DNA from: Lineus longissimus
Lineage: Eukaryota > Nemertea > Pilidiophora > Heteronemertea > Lineidae
Length of the DNA stretch: 64,000 nucleotides
Direction: 5' to 3'
NCBI RefSeq assembly: GCF_910592395.1
Contig: NC_088309.1
Location: 12,590,599 to 12,654,598, forward strand
The notes beneath the pieces were generated by a model. The model was given only the letters and a program-made list of their open reading frames with translations. It was not told the origin of the DNA and searched no databases. Position numbers and translations under genes: made by a program. The first letter of the stretch is position 1. Each line of letters begins with the position of its first letter. Positions 11,998 to 24,830 of this stretch are shown here, piece by piece.

Positions 11998-14900
11998 TCG
12001 GCACTGCCAAGTTCCATTGGTTAGAGTGCCATTAAACCTGTGATTTAAATTGGTGCATTATTTTTTTCCTATTTTGTCCTATGTGTATATGATGAACCAA
12101 GATGGGCAAGTTGCATTTTGTAAAACTGCATGCTGTGGCAGGAAGTTGAATGAGAAGACCCTTTATGGTGGTGGCTTAATAAGCCTGACTATATAAATCG
12201 AGTGGGTAGTGATGTACAACCAGGTGGCTTTACAAGTGCAGGTGTGGGTGTTAGAGCGAGCCTTTCGCAGTGCCACATTAGTTTTTGATACAAGCTTCAT
12301 ACTGTGGCTGATGAATAAGAACTGGTTTGGTTTGGAAAAGATTTGTTCCCTCAAGACCTTGATGAAAACAAAGTTGTATCTACTTGTGCTACTGAAAAAA
12401 ATCGCTCAATTCTTTTAACAAGTGGATGAAAGTCTTGTGATACCATTTAATTATTAATTAGGGAGCCAAATAAACCTTATTAATCTCCAGTTAATGCCCT
12501 TTCATAGCTGCCCATTAGAACCAACATGGCTTGTATCAAAACACTAAGAACTTATTTGTGATGAAGATGTTCTCTGATTACATTATCTTTAGAGTATCAA
12601 CATTTGAACTACTCCAATACAAACTACGCTTGTGGACTACCGGATGGGGGTGATTTCAGTAGTCGTTGTCATAATTGCAGAGTAGTAAATTTTGCCTTCA
12701 GTTACCTTTCCCTCTTCTCTCCTGTAGCCATTGTTTTTTGCCGAAACCGTTTCCAGTTACCCTTTATATCTTGCACTCAAATTAAAAGATAGAGTGACTC
12801 AACCACTTTCTTGATTACTTTACAGACAGTGGCCCGGAACTGGCCAATAGTGGTTACACACTGGCCACCTGGCAGGAGCTTTACGTAGGGACAATGTATA
12901 AAACAAAAGTTGGTCGTCGATTTTCAAACATGGATTATTTTATTGAATTAAATCTGCTTGTCCATACTAACAATCAAATTTGTGTAATTTATGACTGAAA
13001 CAGACAACTCATATGAAAAACCAACTGTTAGAAAAAAATTTGCGTCATTAAAACACTAAAACTTATTCCTAGCCGAAGACCAAAATCCAAGTCCAAAATT
13101 CTGGTCAAGGATTACAAAAATAAAATCGTTTACAATTAGGCCCCCGGCAGCAGGTGCCTCAGTGCCACCAAGCAGGGCCTAATGGTATTAGGCTAACTTC
13201 AAGAGGCTATTTTCTTGGCCTCTACCAATGATTAGGCACACATTTCTTCACATTCTGACCGCTTATGAGGTCATTGGGGGAACTTTAAATGGGAGAAAAG
13301 GGGAAAATCTACTATAGGTAGAATCACTCCTCTGCAATTGTACCCCCGTCCAGTAGTCCACAGTGCTCATTAAATATGTGGAGAGCATGGTTGCACAGTG
13401 AAAAATCGTCCGATTTGTGATTGGATTGTCATGAATTTGAGACACCCTGATTCTACTTGGGATGAAAATCATTTGGATTCATAATTGTGTATCATAATTC
13501 TAGTAATTATTGCAGTTTAAATTGCACTTTGTTTAATTAGGAACAAACGCTATCGATCAATTGGTAAATCAATATCCAAAGCTGTTAAATTGATAAGGTA
13601 TTTAAATAGATTGATCTGGATTGTAATTACACAAGATGAGACTTTGTCGTAGAATTGGTCTAAAATCAATGCAATCCCAGAATAATTCTTATAATCAGCA
13701 TTAAATTCACACCTCACGGTACTATTTTAGGGCTTTCTGGTTGATAGATATTCTTTTAACCATAATCATTGTGCTAGGTTTTTTCTGGAATGTGTTTGGT
13801 TGACTTTCAATAGCTATTGTTCCGCTACCAAAAATGTACATTTGTACCTGGATATATGTGCAATTTAGCTGATTTGTACTAACTCACAACATTATCTGTG
13901 GGCCGGTATTCACAAATAGAACTCGATGGGTCGGATAACAAACCTCTTCCTCAGTAGGACACATGTTCAAACTAAAGATATTACAATTCTGAGGAACTCA
14001 CCAAAAGTGCCCCACAAACATGCGATTTAAATCCCTGCGATCACATGCAACAAAATTGCTTGTTTGCGGTGGTTATTGCAGCTGTCTGCAACAAGCGGTC
14101 TGCCATCAATATCAAACTCCGCAATTGTCAGTTTTGTCTGCAGACAAGTCTGGCGAACAATAATGTGCTTTTCCCGCCTTATTTACCATGAGGTAATTTT
14201 GGGTTGGTATTTGTATAGCTTTTTGCAGGTTGTGGCTTCTTATGATGTAGATATTATCTCATTGAGAGTTGAATGGACTCAATTTGTACAAAGAAATCTA
14301 CCATGTGATGTTGAAATGTAATGTCATTGGATCTCTCATGTTATATCACATGGGGAAACAAATTTTATATATATCCGAATTTTTAGTTTCACAAAATTCA
14401 GATCTATGCAAAATTAATTTTCCCAAGAATTCTTCCAGTTGATTCTGAGAATCTATCACGGTTTCTATGAAATATTCATGTATTATAAACAGCACAGGAG
14501 CTTTTGTATACTACTCATATGGCCATTTTCTGGTTGTTCACTATAGAGGATTGCCTTGTCGCCATTAACGAAATGTGTCGCTACAGAGCTTAATTGTGTA
14601 AGTACCAGCACGGATATTTTGCTGCACCGTTCTATGTGAAAAATTGCGAAGGAAGCATTTGGCTTCAGGTGGTACTGGTATTCTAAAAATTCAATATCAA
14701 AGTTGCCATGATTTATTTGTGAAACATGCCCACTGACTAAAATGATTAAATGTTGGCTCCAAGTGAGCTGACGTATTTGCTTTTAGCAAACATTGTCATT
14801 AATTTCATGCTATCATTATTATCACCACAGCAGTTGGTTGGTAGAATTTGCTTCTATTTGGGTTTACTGGTCCTATGCTTAGAGGTATCCACATTTTCAA

Positions 14901-15940
14901 TAGCTTATGTAGATGTCACTATTAATCGACTGAATGTTAAGATGTGTATTCATGGCCTATTTGGTCAAACTGTGGAATAAATTCACGAGGAGAGGTTGCT
15001 CTACTCCACTGACATAAAGTTTTTATAATCTTTCGTATCACACTGGATGAAGTATCCTACAATGTATACATTCAGTCTGCTTGGTGTCGTGTATAAAGTC
15101 GGGAGAATCTTCATCATTTAGACAAAATAGAAATTAATGGTGTTTGTGCACTGTACAAAGTAATAAGCTTTCTTCAGCTCTCTAATTTTTTCATCACTTC
15201 TTTACCATATATCATGTAAAACCTTAAATTTTTGTTACAAATTTATTTGGAATGGTAATGGCAAAATAAAGCAAGGCAAAAATGTACATTTTTACAAAAT
15301 GTAAGTAAAGGTATTAGCATGATGAGAAGTGGTATAGGATGGTTTCATCTACAGGTGATAAATTTTATCTTTGCGTGGAAGGGTACATTTTTTTCTGTCT
15401 GTGGGAGATGGACTGGATGAACAGTTCTAGTATGTTATTGTTTTGTGGAAATGATCTTGGGTTGGTTGAGTCATTCGTGAATCAATATTGGCAGTCTTCC
15501 AAGTTCATCCACCTAATAAGGCTATTGTTAGAATCCAAGCGAGTGTCTTTACAGATTCCTTTCATAATTTGTAGTTGTATCCTCAATTCTACTCTAGAAA
15601 TTAAGGTTGCTAAACTGATATCCGTATTTCCCTTATAATCAAATCCTCAGCAGAATTATAAAAGTTCTAGGACAAAGTTTAGTTACAAGTACTGTTCCAC
15701 CTCAATTGTGACTCAACCTATATGATACATTTGGTCATTTTGACACTGCTGTTCGAGCCCAGCTCTTGTCTTGAAAATAACTCCTGTTTTATAATCTGTA
15801 TCTTTTGTGAGGAACATGCAAATAACATTGCCGTCCATAGCCTAGTCTTCACCTTTGTGTATGTTTTACAGTGTACTAAAGATGCACTGACCTTGGGTGA
15901 TATGAATAAAGACCAATAAATGCTTTTATTGAACATCTCA
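11998..15940 (+). other. Probable long OSBP 3' UTR / downstream DNA
   Basis: No coding potential. AATAAA occurs at 12469-12474, and again as a close pair at 15905-15910 and 15915-15920, followed within 30 nt by a TG-rich stretch, which is the better-formed polyadenylation site. Transposon-like repeats are conspicuously absent, as expected of a transcribed UTR, but only transcript data would fix the end. Confidence 0.4.
15905..15920 (+). terminator. Candidate polyadenylation signals for OSBP
   Basis: Two AATAAA hexamers 4 nt apart, followed by TTTTATTG and CATGTGCATT. The alternative proximal signal is AATAAA at 12469-12474. Confidence 0.35.
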
Positions 15941-16934
15941 TGTGCATTTACACGACGGAATATCTTTCTGTACTAAACAGAGTCTTTATTCATATCACTG
16001 TTTCGCATGCGCTTTATAATCTTGGGTGGAAACTGATGAGTGTTGGAAAACATGAAACTGTCCTAGATTTCAGGATGAAAGTGGAGACGTTTTTCAAAAC
16101 GCCTGAGGAATCTTAAAAATCCTTAAAACCTGAAAAAAAGAGTGTCATCCATTTCTTTGTATTGTTAAGTATGTAGTGGTACGACTAGTCATTTATGTGG
16201 TCTTGACTAGACTGGTTTCTAATTGAGTATGCACGGGCATGTCTCCCTGTGTGAAGGAATAGTTTCCCCTGGATGTACTGGGATTAGCATAATGTGCTGT
16301 CTTAGAGGTTTCACTGTATGACTGCTTTGTAGAATATCTTATAGACTGTAAAGGTATAGACATTAGGCAAATTATTGGAGGTGGATGCTGCAAGACTATT
16401 TCCTAGGTTATTGTGGTGGTTGACTATTGCCTTGCAGGCCCCAGTTCTTTCATTAGAGAGTTGGGTGGTAGACTTTGAATTGCCTTGATATAATTTGTAC
16501 TGCTGTCAACGTGGAAAGCAGTGGACTGTGAAATTCTCCACATCAATTTCCCTTCATTACATGTTAAAATTAACATTGAAATGTTAATTTTTTTAAAGCT
16601 CAGTGTTTGTTATCAAGAATAAGTAACGACTGTCTTGATGTTACCTTGTATGTATGTACAGAATATCCTCACTATGCGCTCCTGGTTGTTTTCTATAGCA
16701 CCCCATAGTGCAGTTAAGTTTTGCACTCATCTTGGCCAGATTCACACTAATGAGGATTTGAGTTGGAGGCTTTTGTCCCCAAACTCCAAATTGAAGTGTA
16801 AGTGTAGCCGTTTGACAGTTATAATCAATCAAGGAAGTTTGTTTCAAAATGTGAAGGAATCAATTGTTGAACCTTATGAAAGGCCTGTATAGTCATGTGG
16901 TGGCGATCACTTCATAAGTTCTTAGCCTGTAGAC

Positions 16935-17150
16935 TACTCGGCCGTTCGAACCGTTCCATATCGGGGCCTTTTTGGTATTAGTGCATCCGGCAAAACCTCC
17001 GTCTTCGCTGCCACCTCAGTTGGTGGGTAGCAGGCGACATACTATTCAGCAGTAGAGCTGAGCCAGATCATACCAAACGAGACACACAAAGGTCTATTAT
17101 AGCGACCACTGAAGCGGTCGGCGGTAAACACGGATATTTGATTGCGACCG
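16935..17150 (+). repeat. Dispersed repeat, copy 1 (twin hairpins at the 3' end)
   Basis: It shares with 58244-58500 the blocks GTTCGAAC.GTTCCATA, GGCAAAACCTCCGTC, GAGCCAGATCATACCAAAC and AAGCGGTCGGCGGTAAACAC in the same order, roughly 75-80 percent identical by eye. In this copy it is followed by two small hairpins (CGACCACTGAAGCGGTCG and GCGACCGCTAGAGCGGTCG). GTTCGAAC resembles a tRNA B box, but no matching A box is convincing, so SINE status is unproven. Confidence 0.55.
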
Positions 17151-17796
17151 CTAGAGCGGTCGGTCTCAATCCTCAATTGGCATGCCACGGTGTGGAAGAT
17201 GAGTGGTTGTGCCCGCTGATGTCACGGATGTCACAATCCTCTTTCGACTTCTATGCCAAGCTGTTTGCTCACTGTGTGACAAGTCATTATCGTGCGGCCA
17301 ATAAGCATGATTTGTATTCTTTGTTGACAAATTGTATGTCCCCCAATTTCAGTTCATCATAGAACATGGTGGCAGCTGGCAAGCTGATTGTCAAGCATGT
17401 CACCATATTTTCATTCATCAAAAATGTTTGCAATAAGATGAATAGCATTTTGGAGCAAAGTTTTGTATGAGTGTTTTACTGAGGACACCCTGTAAAGAGA
17501 ATTGTGACCCTAGATTGCAAAATGAGCCACAGTGACCAGAAAATGCAAATTGAGCATTTTTGCAGTTAAATTGTAAATTTGACGGCAAAAAGAAATGGTG
17601 CAGAGTTATGTATATTCCATTACATAACAATTTTCAAGTGCATTTTGCTGAGTATGCTTCTTGGCGATATCTTACTCTTTCTGGTGTTATTGAGCACAGA
17701 TGCGTTCCAGGCTACTAAACTCATTTTAGTTACCAGTAATGTAAAGATAATATGTGTATTACACTATATTCATGTAACCATAGTAACTGGGGTCCA

Positions 17797-17913
17797 GGGT
17801 CCAGTTGTTAGAAAGCACATTTGCTTGTAACATTGTGGTGACATGTTGTTTTATCTACTTTAGTGTACCTAGAACGACATGTCAACAGGATGTTACTTCT
17901 AACAACTGGACCC
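17797..17913. mobile_element. 117-bp MITE
   Basis: Perfect 17-bp terminal inverted repeats (GGGTCCAGTTGTTAGAA and complement) flank an AT-rich core; no coding. Superfamily unassigned. The intergenic DNA from 15940 to here and on to 19300 otherwise shows nothing I can define. Confidence 0.65.
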
Positions 17914-19326
17914 ATGTTCTTTTTGACCTGTGTGTAATCTGATCCAAGTTGGGTTGGATAATTTAGGTTTGATGGACTAAGAAGCTTTTCTAAAGTGTTT
18001 CTATGAGTGTAGTATTTAATTAGATTGTGGGAAGAAGTAGAATGGGGAATTGTTTGCCTTGCTAGCTCAAACCAAAAAATTGTAGACTAAGATTATGCTG
18101 TGCCCTGCAGTCTGGTTCAAATTACTTAAAGAACACATTGTAAAGAACTGACATTGTTGTGCTACTTGTGTTTTTATGGAGAATTTGCCAAAAATTGGAG
18201 TGTTTCTCACTAAATAAACAGCATAAAGATATTCGAGAAATTCTTCCGTTTGCATGACTTACTGGAATTGTTTGCATCTCATCAGCACGAAGCTGAAGTT
18301 TTAAAAATAGCAAAGTATTTTTGAGGACATTGCCATCATGAGTTTGCAAGCCCATCATCATTCAAATCGAAAACTTCTGTGCTTTCTGCTGGGAGGAGCT
18401 TCTTTAGCGATTCTGAACTCCCTTTTTTTATGATTCGTAAAACATCATTGTAAAATTTCATGAGTGAAATCATAAATCTGTCTGCCGCAGACTATCATGA
18501 TTGTAATTTGTTACATGTCTTGCAAAAATAAAGGTATTTAAAGGATATGATAACCACAAGCAAATTTTGAGAGTTTATCTGGTAGGCTTGTAGTTACAAT
18601 TACTGTCTTGTCCTCTGAGGTTGTTTTGACTTGATTCTGATCGATTCAAGATAATCAATCTGTGCATTGTAAAATTCATCAGTTGCAAATTGAAATATAT
18701 GTGGGTTTCATACAAGATGAGACTGAGACTTGTTCTTTTCATCAGCACTATGCAGTACTTCATTTCCTTGGAAGGGTGTCTGCCAGAGGGTTCCAGAATG
18801 AATCCTGGCAGAAACCCTGCTTGTGTGCACTTGACATGATATATGGTGTCTATCTTATGACACTTTCCATCGCTTAAAGCATTCGAGTAGATAAATACCC
18901 AGCTGGCTGGATAGAATAAGCTGCATGAAAAAAGAAAATGGTTTAGATGAGGTTGACTTGGAGAACTGTTGAAAACATGCCAGACCCACTTCACCAACCA
19001 CCAGTTCGCCGAGACGGGTCACAGAGCCATTTCATGTTAAATCCTCCTATAATTATGACATACTACAGAGCGGAAAATGTCTGAAATGCTGGAATAAATT
19101 AGGCACACCTGGTTGGCCATGCAAGGATCACACCAGCCCAGGGGAGACCAATCATGTCTTATAATGGACAGATACGGGATTCGAACAGTGTGAGCAAGTC
19201 ACTGTCCACTATGGTTACCACAGCGCTAGCAGACGACAATAACAACTTTGAAAACTGGCCAATTAAATGGCGAATAATTCCTATATTATGGCCCTTGGTT
19301 ACACTTGTACAGTAATGAGAGTGACA

Positions 19327-19412
19327 CAGGTAACCATAGCGGACAGTCCTGGCACTGCATGAAGGTAACCATAGCGGACAGTCCTGGTACTGCATGAAGG
19401 TAACCATAGCGG
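19327..19412. repeat. 41-bp tandem repeat, about 2 to 3 copies
   Basis: GGTAACCATAGCGGACAGTC with a CTGGYACTGCATGAA spacer recurs at 41-bp spacing. A diverged piece of the same unit is at 19796-19830. Confidence 0.75.
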
Positions 19413-19844
19413 AGAGTCTGCCGTCTTATATTGCATTTTAAGACACTTTATAGAACACTTTAAGCCAAGTGCTTGTGATCATATCTTCCTATTTTGGTGT
19501 ATATTCTACACAACACAGCACATGCACATCTTCACAACATCTTCACAACTGAGGCAGATATGGGAGAAATAAGTGCATTTTTTACCCTGAATTAGGCATA
19601 TATAGGTCAACAAAAAAACTGCTTTTTCTATTTATTCAAGGCGGCTACATCAATATAAACCTACTAGCAGATGTCTTGAAGTTATTATCCAGAAATGTCT
19701 ACCAGCAGATCGACGTCGAGTGCCAAGGAACTATTCACTGTTGAATCTGCTGGAGATTTCAAATTTGTTATTGTAGTCTGCTAGCCTAGCGCTGTTGTAA
19801 CCATATGGTGGACAGTGACTTGCTGGTACTGTCCGAATCCCCAC

Positions 19845-20330
19845 TCTAATGGATGCCCCACCAATTGTGCCAAACTGGCTGACAACCCAAAGTAACAGAA
19901 AAAAGTTCATACCAAAAGGTCATGACCCACTCCTTCAAAACTCCTTCTGCCCTGGGACCCATCTTGCTATGAACCAGTACTCAACATCCCTTTACACCAA
20001 CATTCCCACACGGGAAGCTAAAAAAGGCAGTCCGATGGCACCTCAATAATTTTGGAGACGATCCTATCATTCCTTCACTTAGTACAATGAAGCCTCCTGA
20101 CCTAGAATCATCCACCAGAATTGCCATTAGCTCCCTTCATATGAACACCTTCAGTACCAGGTACAGCTATGCACACAAAAGATGCACCATCATTGTCATC
20201 TTCTTCATGGTTGTCTTGGAAGAATGCTCACTGCATCCAACAAAGCCAGCAACATAGTATTTGATTTGGACAATTCCAATGAATCAGTAATTTATTTTCT
20301 GAATCAAGGTCTCTAAGAAACGTCCATCCC
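19845..20330 (+). pseudogene. Possible Penelope-like retroelement fragment
   Basis: The + strand encodes SLYTNIPTREA, resembling the (D)xxSLYTNIP core of Penelope-like reverse transcriptases. It is followed, after stops and frame changes, by NNDPIIPSL-like residues. The catalytic YADD is not found and the stretch is too degenerate for certainty. Confidence 0.35.
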
Positions 20331-20379
20331 CTTTAATGCTGCAGCAATAATGTGCATCGGATATTGACAGTCAATCAAT

Positions 20380-21890
20380 TGAAGGGACATCCCATATAGG
20401 GACATAAGACAGTCCTCTATCTACGTGAGACATCGATCACAGAAGGATTCGGATGAGCACGCAATCCATGGGACATCCCATATAGCGACATAAAACATTC
20501 CTCAATCTGTGAGATCATCATCACAGAAGAATTCTGACAGGCATGAATCTAAGGGACACTCTCATGTTGACATAAAACAACCCTCCATTTGTGTGACACG
20601 TCCATCACAGAAGGATTCTGACGGGCATTCAATCTAAGGGACATCCCATATCAAGACATAAAACAACCCTCCATCTGTGTGAGACGGCCATCACAGAGAG
20701 ACTCTGACGGGTATCCAATCTAAGGGACATCCAATATCAAGACATAAAACAACCTTCCATCTGTGTGAGACGTCCTTCACAGTAGGACTCTGATGGTATT
20801 CAGTCTTACATGTCTGAGGGACATTCTCATACAGAGACATAAAACAACCCTCCATCTCTGTGAGACGTCCATCACAGAAGGTCTGTGTGAGGCGAACATC
20901 ACATAAGGACTCTGATGACATTAAATCTAAGGGAAATCCCTTGAGGCAACCATCACAGAAGGACTCTGATGGCATTCAATCTAAGGGACATCCCATACAG
21001 AGACATAAAACAATCCTCCATCTGTGTGAGACGTCCGTCACAGAAGTACTGATGGCATTCAATCTGAGGGACATCCCATAGAGAGACATAAAAAAAAACC
21101 TCCAATGATGCGAGACGTCCAGCACAGATGGATTCAGACGGGCATGCAATCTAAGGAACATTCCATTTAGCGACATAGATCCTAGATCTCCTTACTGAGA
21201 CATCTAGCAGCCCTCCATCGGTGTGAGATGTCCATCAAAAGAGGATTTTGATCGAATTCAATCTATGGGGGCATCCTAAACAAACATGAAACCTTCCATC
21301 TGCATGAGCATCCCTCGCAGAAGGATCCTGAGGGGCATTCAATCTGAAAGAAATCCCATGTCAAGACATCCTACGGAGACATAAAAAATCCGTCTGTGTG
21401 AGGCGTCCATCAGAGATTGACTTCGATTGGCATGCAATCTAAGGGATGTCCCATATACCGATATAAAACAACCCTCCATCTGTGTTAGACGTCCATCACA
21501 GAGAGACTCTGATGGCATTCAGTCGGAGGGACACTTCATATAGAGATATAAAACAACTCTCCATCAGTCCATTACAGGAGGATTCTGACGGGCATTCAAT
21601 ATAAGGGACATCCCATATAGAGACATAGAACAACCCACTTTCTGGGTGAGACGTCCATCACAGACAGGCATTCTTACACAGAGACATAAACCAACCTTCC
21701 ATCTGTGTGAGCAACCCAGAACAGAAGATTCGGACAGTCACTCATTCAGTCTAAGGGACATCCCATATAGAGACAACAGAACAACCCTTCATCTGTGTGA
21801 TACGTCCATCACACAAAGACCCCGATTGGCATGCAATCTAAGGGACATCTTATTGAGACATCTGTACGAGACATCCAGAACAGGACAAAG
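20380..21890. repeat. Degenerate satellite, ~86-bp unit, about 17 copies
   Basis: Consensus blocks GGGACATCCCATATAGAGAC, ATAAAACAACCCTCCATCTG, TGTGAGACGTCCATCACAGA and AGGATTCTGACGGGCATTCA recur in that order with spacing of about 80-110 bp. Individual units contain indels, internal truncations and local re-duplications. Small open frames across it are incidental. No spacer uniqueness, so not CRISPR-like. Confidence 0.85.
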
Positions 21891-22043
21891 AATGGTCCAG
21901 TTGGTCCAGTAGAGTCCAATAGAAGCAAGGCTTACTTTATTATCATAAATTAATGGTACCTTTGGCAACTCCTTGGTGTTGCTATAACTAGTGCTGCTCA
22001 TGTGGAACAGTGACGACACACATTGAGTGTGTGCTCAAGAATG

Positions 22044-22159
22044 TAGGGTAGAATGGGGTATTTGTAGCCCCGGTTTAATTGTAGCCCCTGCCTATGATAT
22101 TGATAGATATCTCCATGCATCAAACAGTGCAGGGGCTACAAATACCCCATTCTACCTTA
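22044..22159. mobile_element. 116-bp palindromic MITE
   Basis: 28-bp near-perfect inverted termini beginning TAGGGTAGAATGGGGTATTT with TA at both outer ends, consistent with a TA-targeting (Tc1/mariner-type) MITE. The 408-bp MITE starts 17 bp further on. Confidence 0.7.
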
Positions 22160-22175
22160 TAATTCAAGAACTATA

Positions 22176-22583
22176 GCTGCGCTTACACCACGAAATATTG
22201 GTGGACCAATTGCACTTACACCACCACATTGCCGCGACAAATTGGTTCGGCAATCCATTGCCGATACAAATTGCCGAGCGAATTTGTCCCACCAAGCTTG
22301 ATGGTCCAAATTCGCCCGGCTTGTTAAAAGTTCGGCTTTGTCGTGGTGTAAGCGCAAATGGATCGGCAATTAGCTAGTTAGATGGTTCGGCTCCAGGCGG
22401 CGCTTTCGAAATGGCGCTTTCTGCCAAGGCTTTCCGCGTTCTGCTTATTGTTTGCGCGCCATCTGTAGCCGGATTTTATAACTAGCTGCAGCGCTGGTGT
22501 AAGCGCTTGGTGGATTTTCGATGGTGCGGCATTGGTTCCCGAACCAAGATTGGTGGTCCATTTTCAGGTGGTGTAAGTGCGGC
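22176..22583. mobile_element. 408-bp MITE, copy 1
   Basis: Terminal inverted repeats of about 16 bp (GC[T/C]GC[G/A]CTTACACCAC) are flanked on both sides by TA. The GGTGTAAGCGC motif also repeats internally. No transposase. It appears identical along its whole length to the copy inserted in the LTR element at 46968-47375, so the family moved recently. Superfamily not assigned; a TA target suggests Tc1/mariner-like mobilisation. Confidence 0.85.
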
Positions 22584-22585
22584 TA

Positions 22586-23478
22586 TTGACTCTTTGGCAT
22601 TTGACTGTAGTTTCGAGGACTTCCATAATTCATCATGAGCTTATGTGGAACTCTGATTAACAGATATTTTTCAGCGTTTCAGGAAATTGTATGTGCACTT
22701 CAAAGAAAGGTACTTTGGCAATTTGTGTGGAATTTTTTGCTAGCGAAAATTAAAAAGTCAAAGAACCCAAGGTAAATTCTATAAAAAGCTTTATTAATCT
22801 ACAATCATTAATATAATTTATTCATATTTAATTTTTAAGCAGCTCAAATATGGCAGGAATTGTTTGAATGAAATCAGAGATCATGAAATCGTTGTTTTGA
22901 CATTTGTCATTTCAAACAATATTATCATTAATGTCTATAGCCACACCGAAAGAATTGACTCACTTTCAGTACCATCTCTGAAAAAATGAAAGGGTGTTAT
23001 GCCCAATTTTGGAAAGATGATTCAAATAGTAGTAGTTCTGAATCCTGTGCTAATACCAAAATTGTTTTACTTCCTCCCAATTTCAATAAAACTTGCTGAT
23101 TAATTTTAGTCTTCCATTCGGTTTATATGAAATGAAATTACTTTGTGATGATTACAGCCTAGGAACCACACATCCACACAAAGTAAGCCCATCCAACCAG
23201 CTGATATGCCTGGGAACAACTCGTATAATTGTCTAAGTGACACAAGTGACAGGGAAGACAAGAACCAGAAGTTGGCATGATAGTTGGATAATCTAGCAAT
23301 TTCTGTCACCTCATCAAATGTGAGATATAAAATGACAGATCAAATAGATTTTGCAATGTCATTTCAATGAGAATTCAGTGAGATTCACGTACTTAAGCCC
23401 TATGACTGTAAACCAGAAGTATTAAGGTAGCAGGAAGGGTTGGGCATTTGTGGTTTCTGAGTCTGAGGGGGTTGGTGT
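22586..23478. other. Gene-free intergenic stretch
   Basis: AT-rich unique-looking DNA with no exon, repeat or RNA gene that I can support. The same applies to 23543-24448, although that part could include distal TBCCD1 3' UTR (a minus-strand AATAAA lies at 24021-24026). Confidence 0.5.
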
Positions 23479-23542
23479 CTGTTGACTGTGCTTTAAGAGA
23501 GACTAGGCATGGCGCCAGTCTCTCTTAAAGCACAGTCAACAG
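23479..23542. repeat. Perfect 26-bp inverted repeat (hairpin)
   Basis: Arms 23479-23504 and 23517-23542 are exact complements starting CTGTTGACTGTGC, separated by a 12-nt loop AGGCATGGCGCC. An RNA copy would form a mismatch-free stem longer than a pre-miRNA duplex usually is. It may be a foldback MITE or a recent inverted duplication. Confidence 0.8.
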
Positions 23543-24448
23543 GCATTTGGTGTCAGTATTTAGGTAAGTACAGAATCAAGGCAGCTCAGAGAGCAATGAT
23601 TGAACGATGCTGTGGACAAGTCCAAGGATACTGCATCAGTCACGATCAACTTCTCATCAGAAAGCGTCACCACCAGCATATTCAATGTTCAGTTCCAACC
23701 TGTACCAGTCCAATGCACGCCTGTCATGGTCAGCAGTGGTCAGCTTAGCGCGATATGGAACATTCTTCCGAAACTCAAGCGAGGGAAGTCTGCTCATTAG
23801 CATATCTCGCGCACTGCTCCTTCTGGTCAAACATCGCAGTGAAATCGTAATGGAAAACGTCTGGCTTTGCGCCAGACTAATAAGTGAAGAACTAATAGGT
23901 AAAGAACTTCTACTTGCGGGAGACTGCTGTGATAAAATTATCATTGCAGAGACTCCGGTGACGTACACACATATTTTTTACAATCAAAAATGCCCTCAAA
24001 AGACGACATGGAATGATTATTTTATTGATATTTCCTACTATATACCTTCCAATTATCACTTTATGCAAATAGATCGGTGTAGGTCGCATGCTTTTCTTTC
24101 CTGGTGACACTATAAAGCAAAATAGTTGCAACCCCGTAAATGCGCTATAAGTCCAATAATAAGTGACGGTGACCCGTTATAAATGTTTCGCCAGCTTCGC
24201 CTTTTTGCTGCTACGCTTTGGGCCCTTGCGTCCAGCATTAGATTTCTCCAGATTTCGCGATTTTACCTTAAATCGTGAAAATTGCCCAAAAATCCAGTTT
24301 TTTTATTGGAAAGAAATTTTGTATATCGTACAAAATAAAAACAGTGATTTTGTGCGAATTAATGTCCAGCTTGAAAATGTTCACATACCTCGCAACTTAA
24401 AAAGCATTACAAAGTCCGAGGAACCTACACCAGGACTAGATACTCTCA

Positions 24449-24828
24449 TCCTGAGCACTTTTGATATGATGAGAACCAGCATGTTTTTGAATGATGTATC
24501 AGTTCCACTGCATACAGCCTACAAAGTCTATGAACTAAGGATGCAGTAGGCTTGCCCACCAAGTCCCTCTTGTGACTGCCATGAGATAACCACGTCATCC
24601 AACAGCATCATGATGTATGAAGTCCACCACATACTGCCTCCTGAGCACTTTTGATATGATGAGAACCAGCATGTTTTTGAATGATGTATCAGTTCCACTG
24701 CATACAGCCTACAAAGTCTATGAACTAAGGATGCAGTAGGCTTGCCCACCAAGTCCCTCTTGTGACTGCCATGAGATAACCACGTCATCCAACAGCATCA
24801 TGATGTATGAAGTCCACCACATACTGCC
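24449..24828. repeat. 190-bp tandem duplication in the TBCCD1 3' UTR
   Basis: 24449-24638 and 24639-24828 are two head-to-tail copies that appear identical or nearly so. The right copy ends 2 bp before the TBCCD1 stop codon (24831-24833, minus strand), so the duplicated DNA begins immediately after the coding region. Confidence 0.92.
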
Positions 24829-24830
24829 TT

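Noticed and set aside
16941-16965. tRNA gene suggested by GTTCGAAC
   Set aside because: No cloverleaf can be drawn and no A box lies at the right distance; reported as a dispersed repeat instead.
20380-21890. CRISPR-like array of repeats
   Set aside because: Whole units are repeated with no constant-repeat/unique-spacer structure, and the DNA is eukaryotic with spliced genes.
23600-23750. Possible extracellular-domain exon (Ser/Thr/Val-rich reading)
   Set aside because: A stop directly precedes the frame, no acceptor is present, and no neighbouring exons continue it.
23607-24107. 166-aa open frame
   Set aside because: No recognisable domain, not bounded by convincing splice sites and composition like surrounding non-coding DNA.
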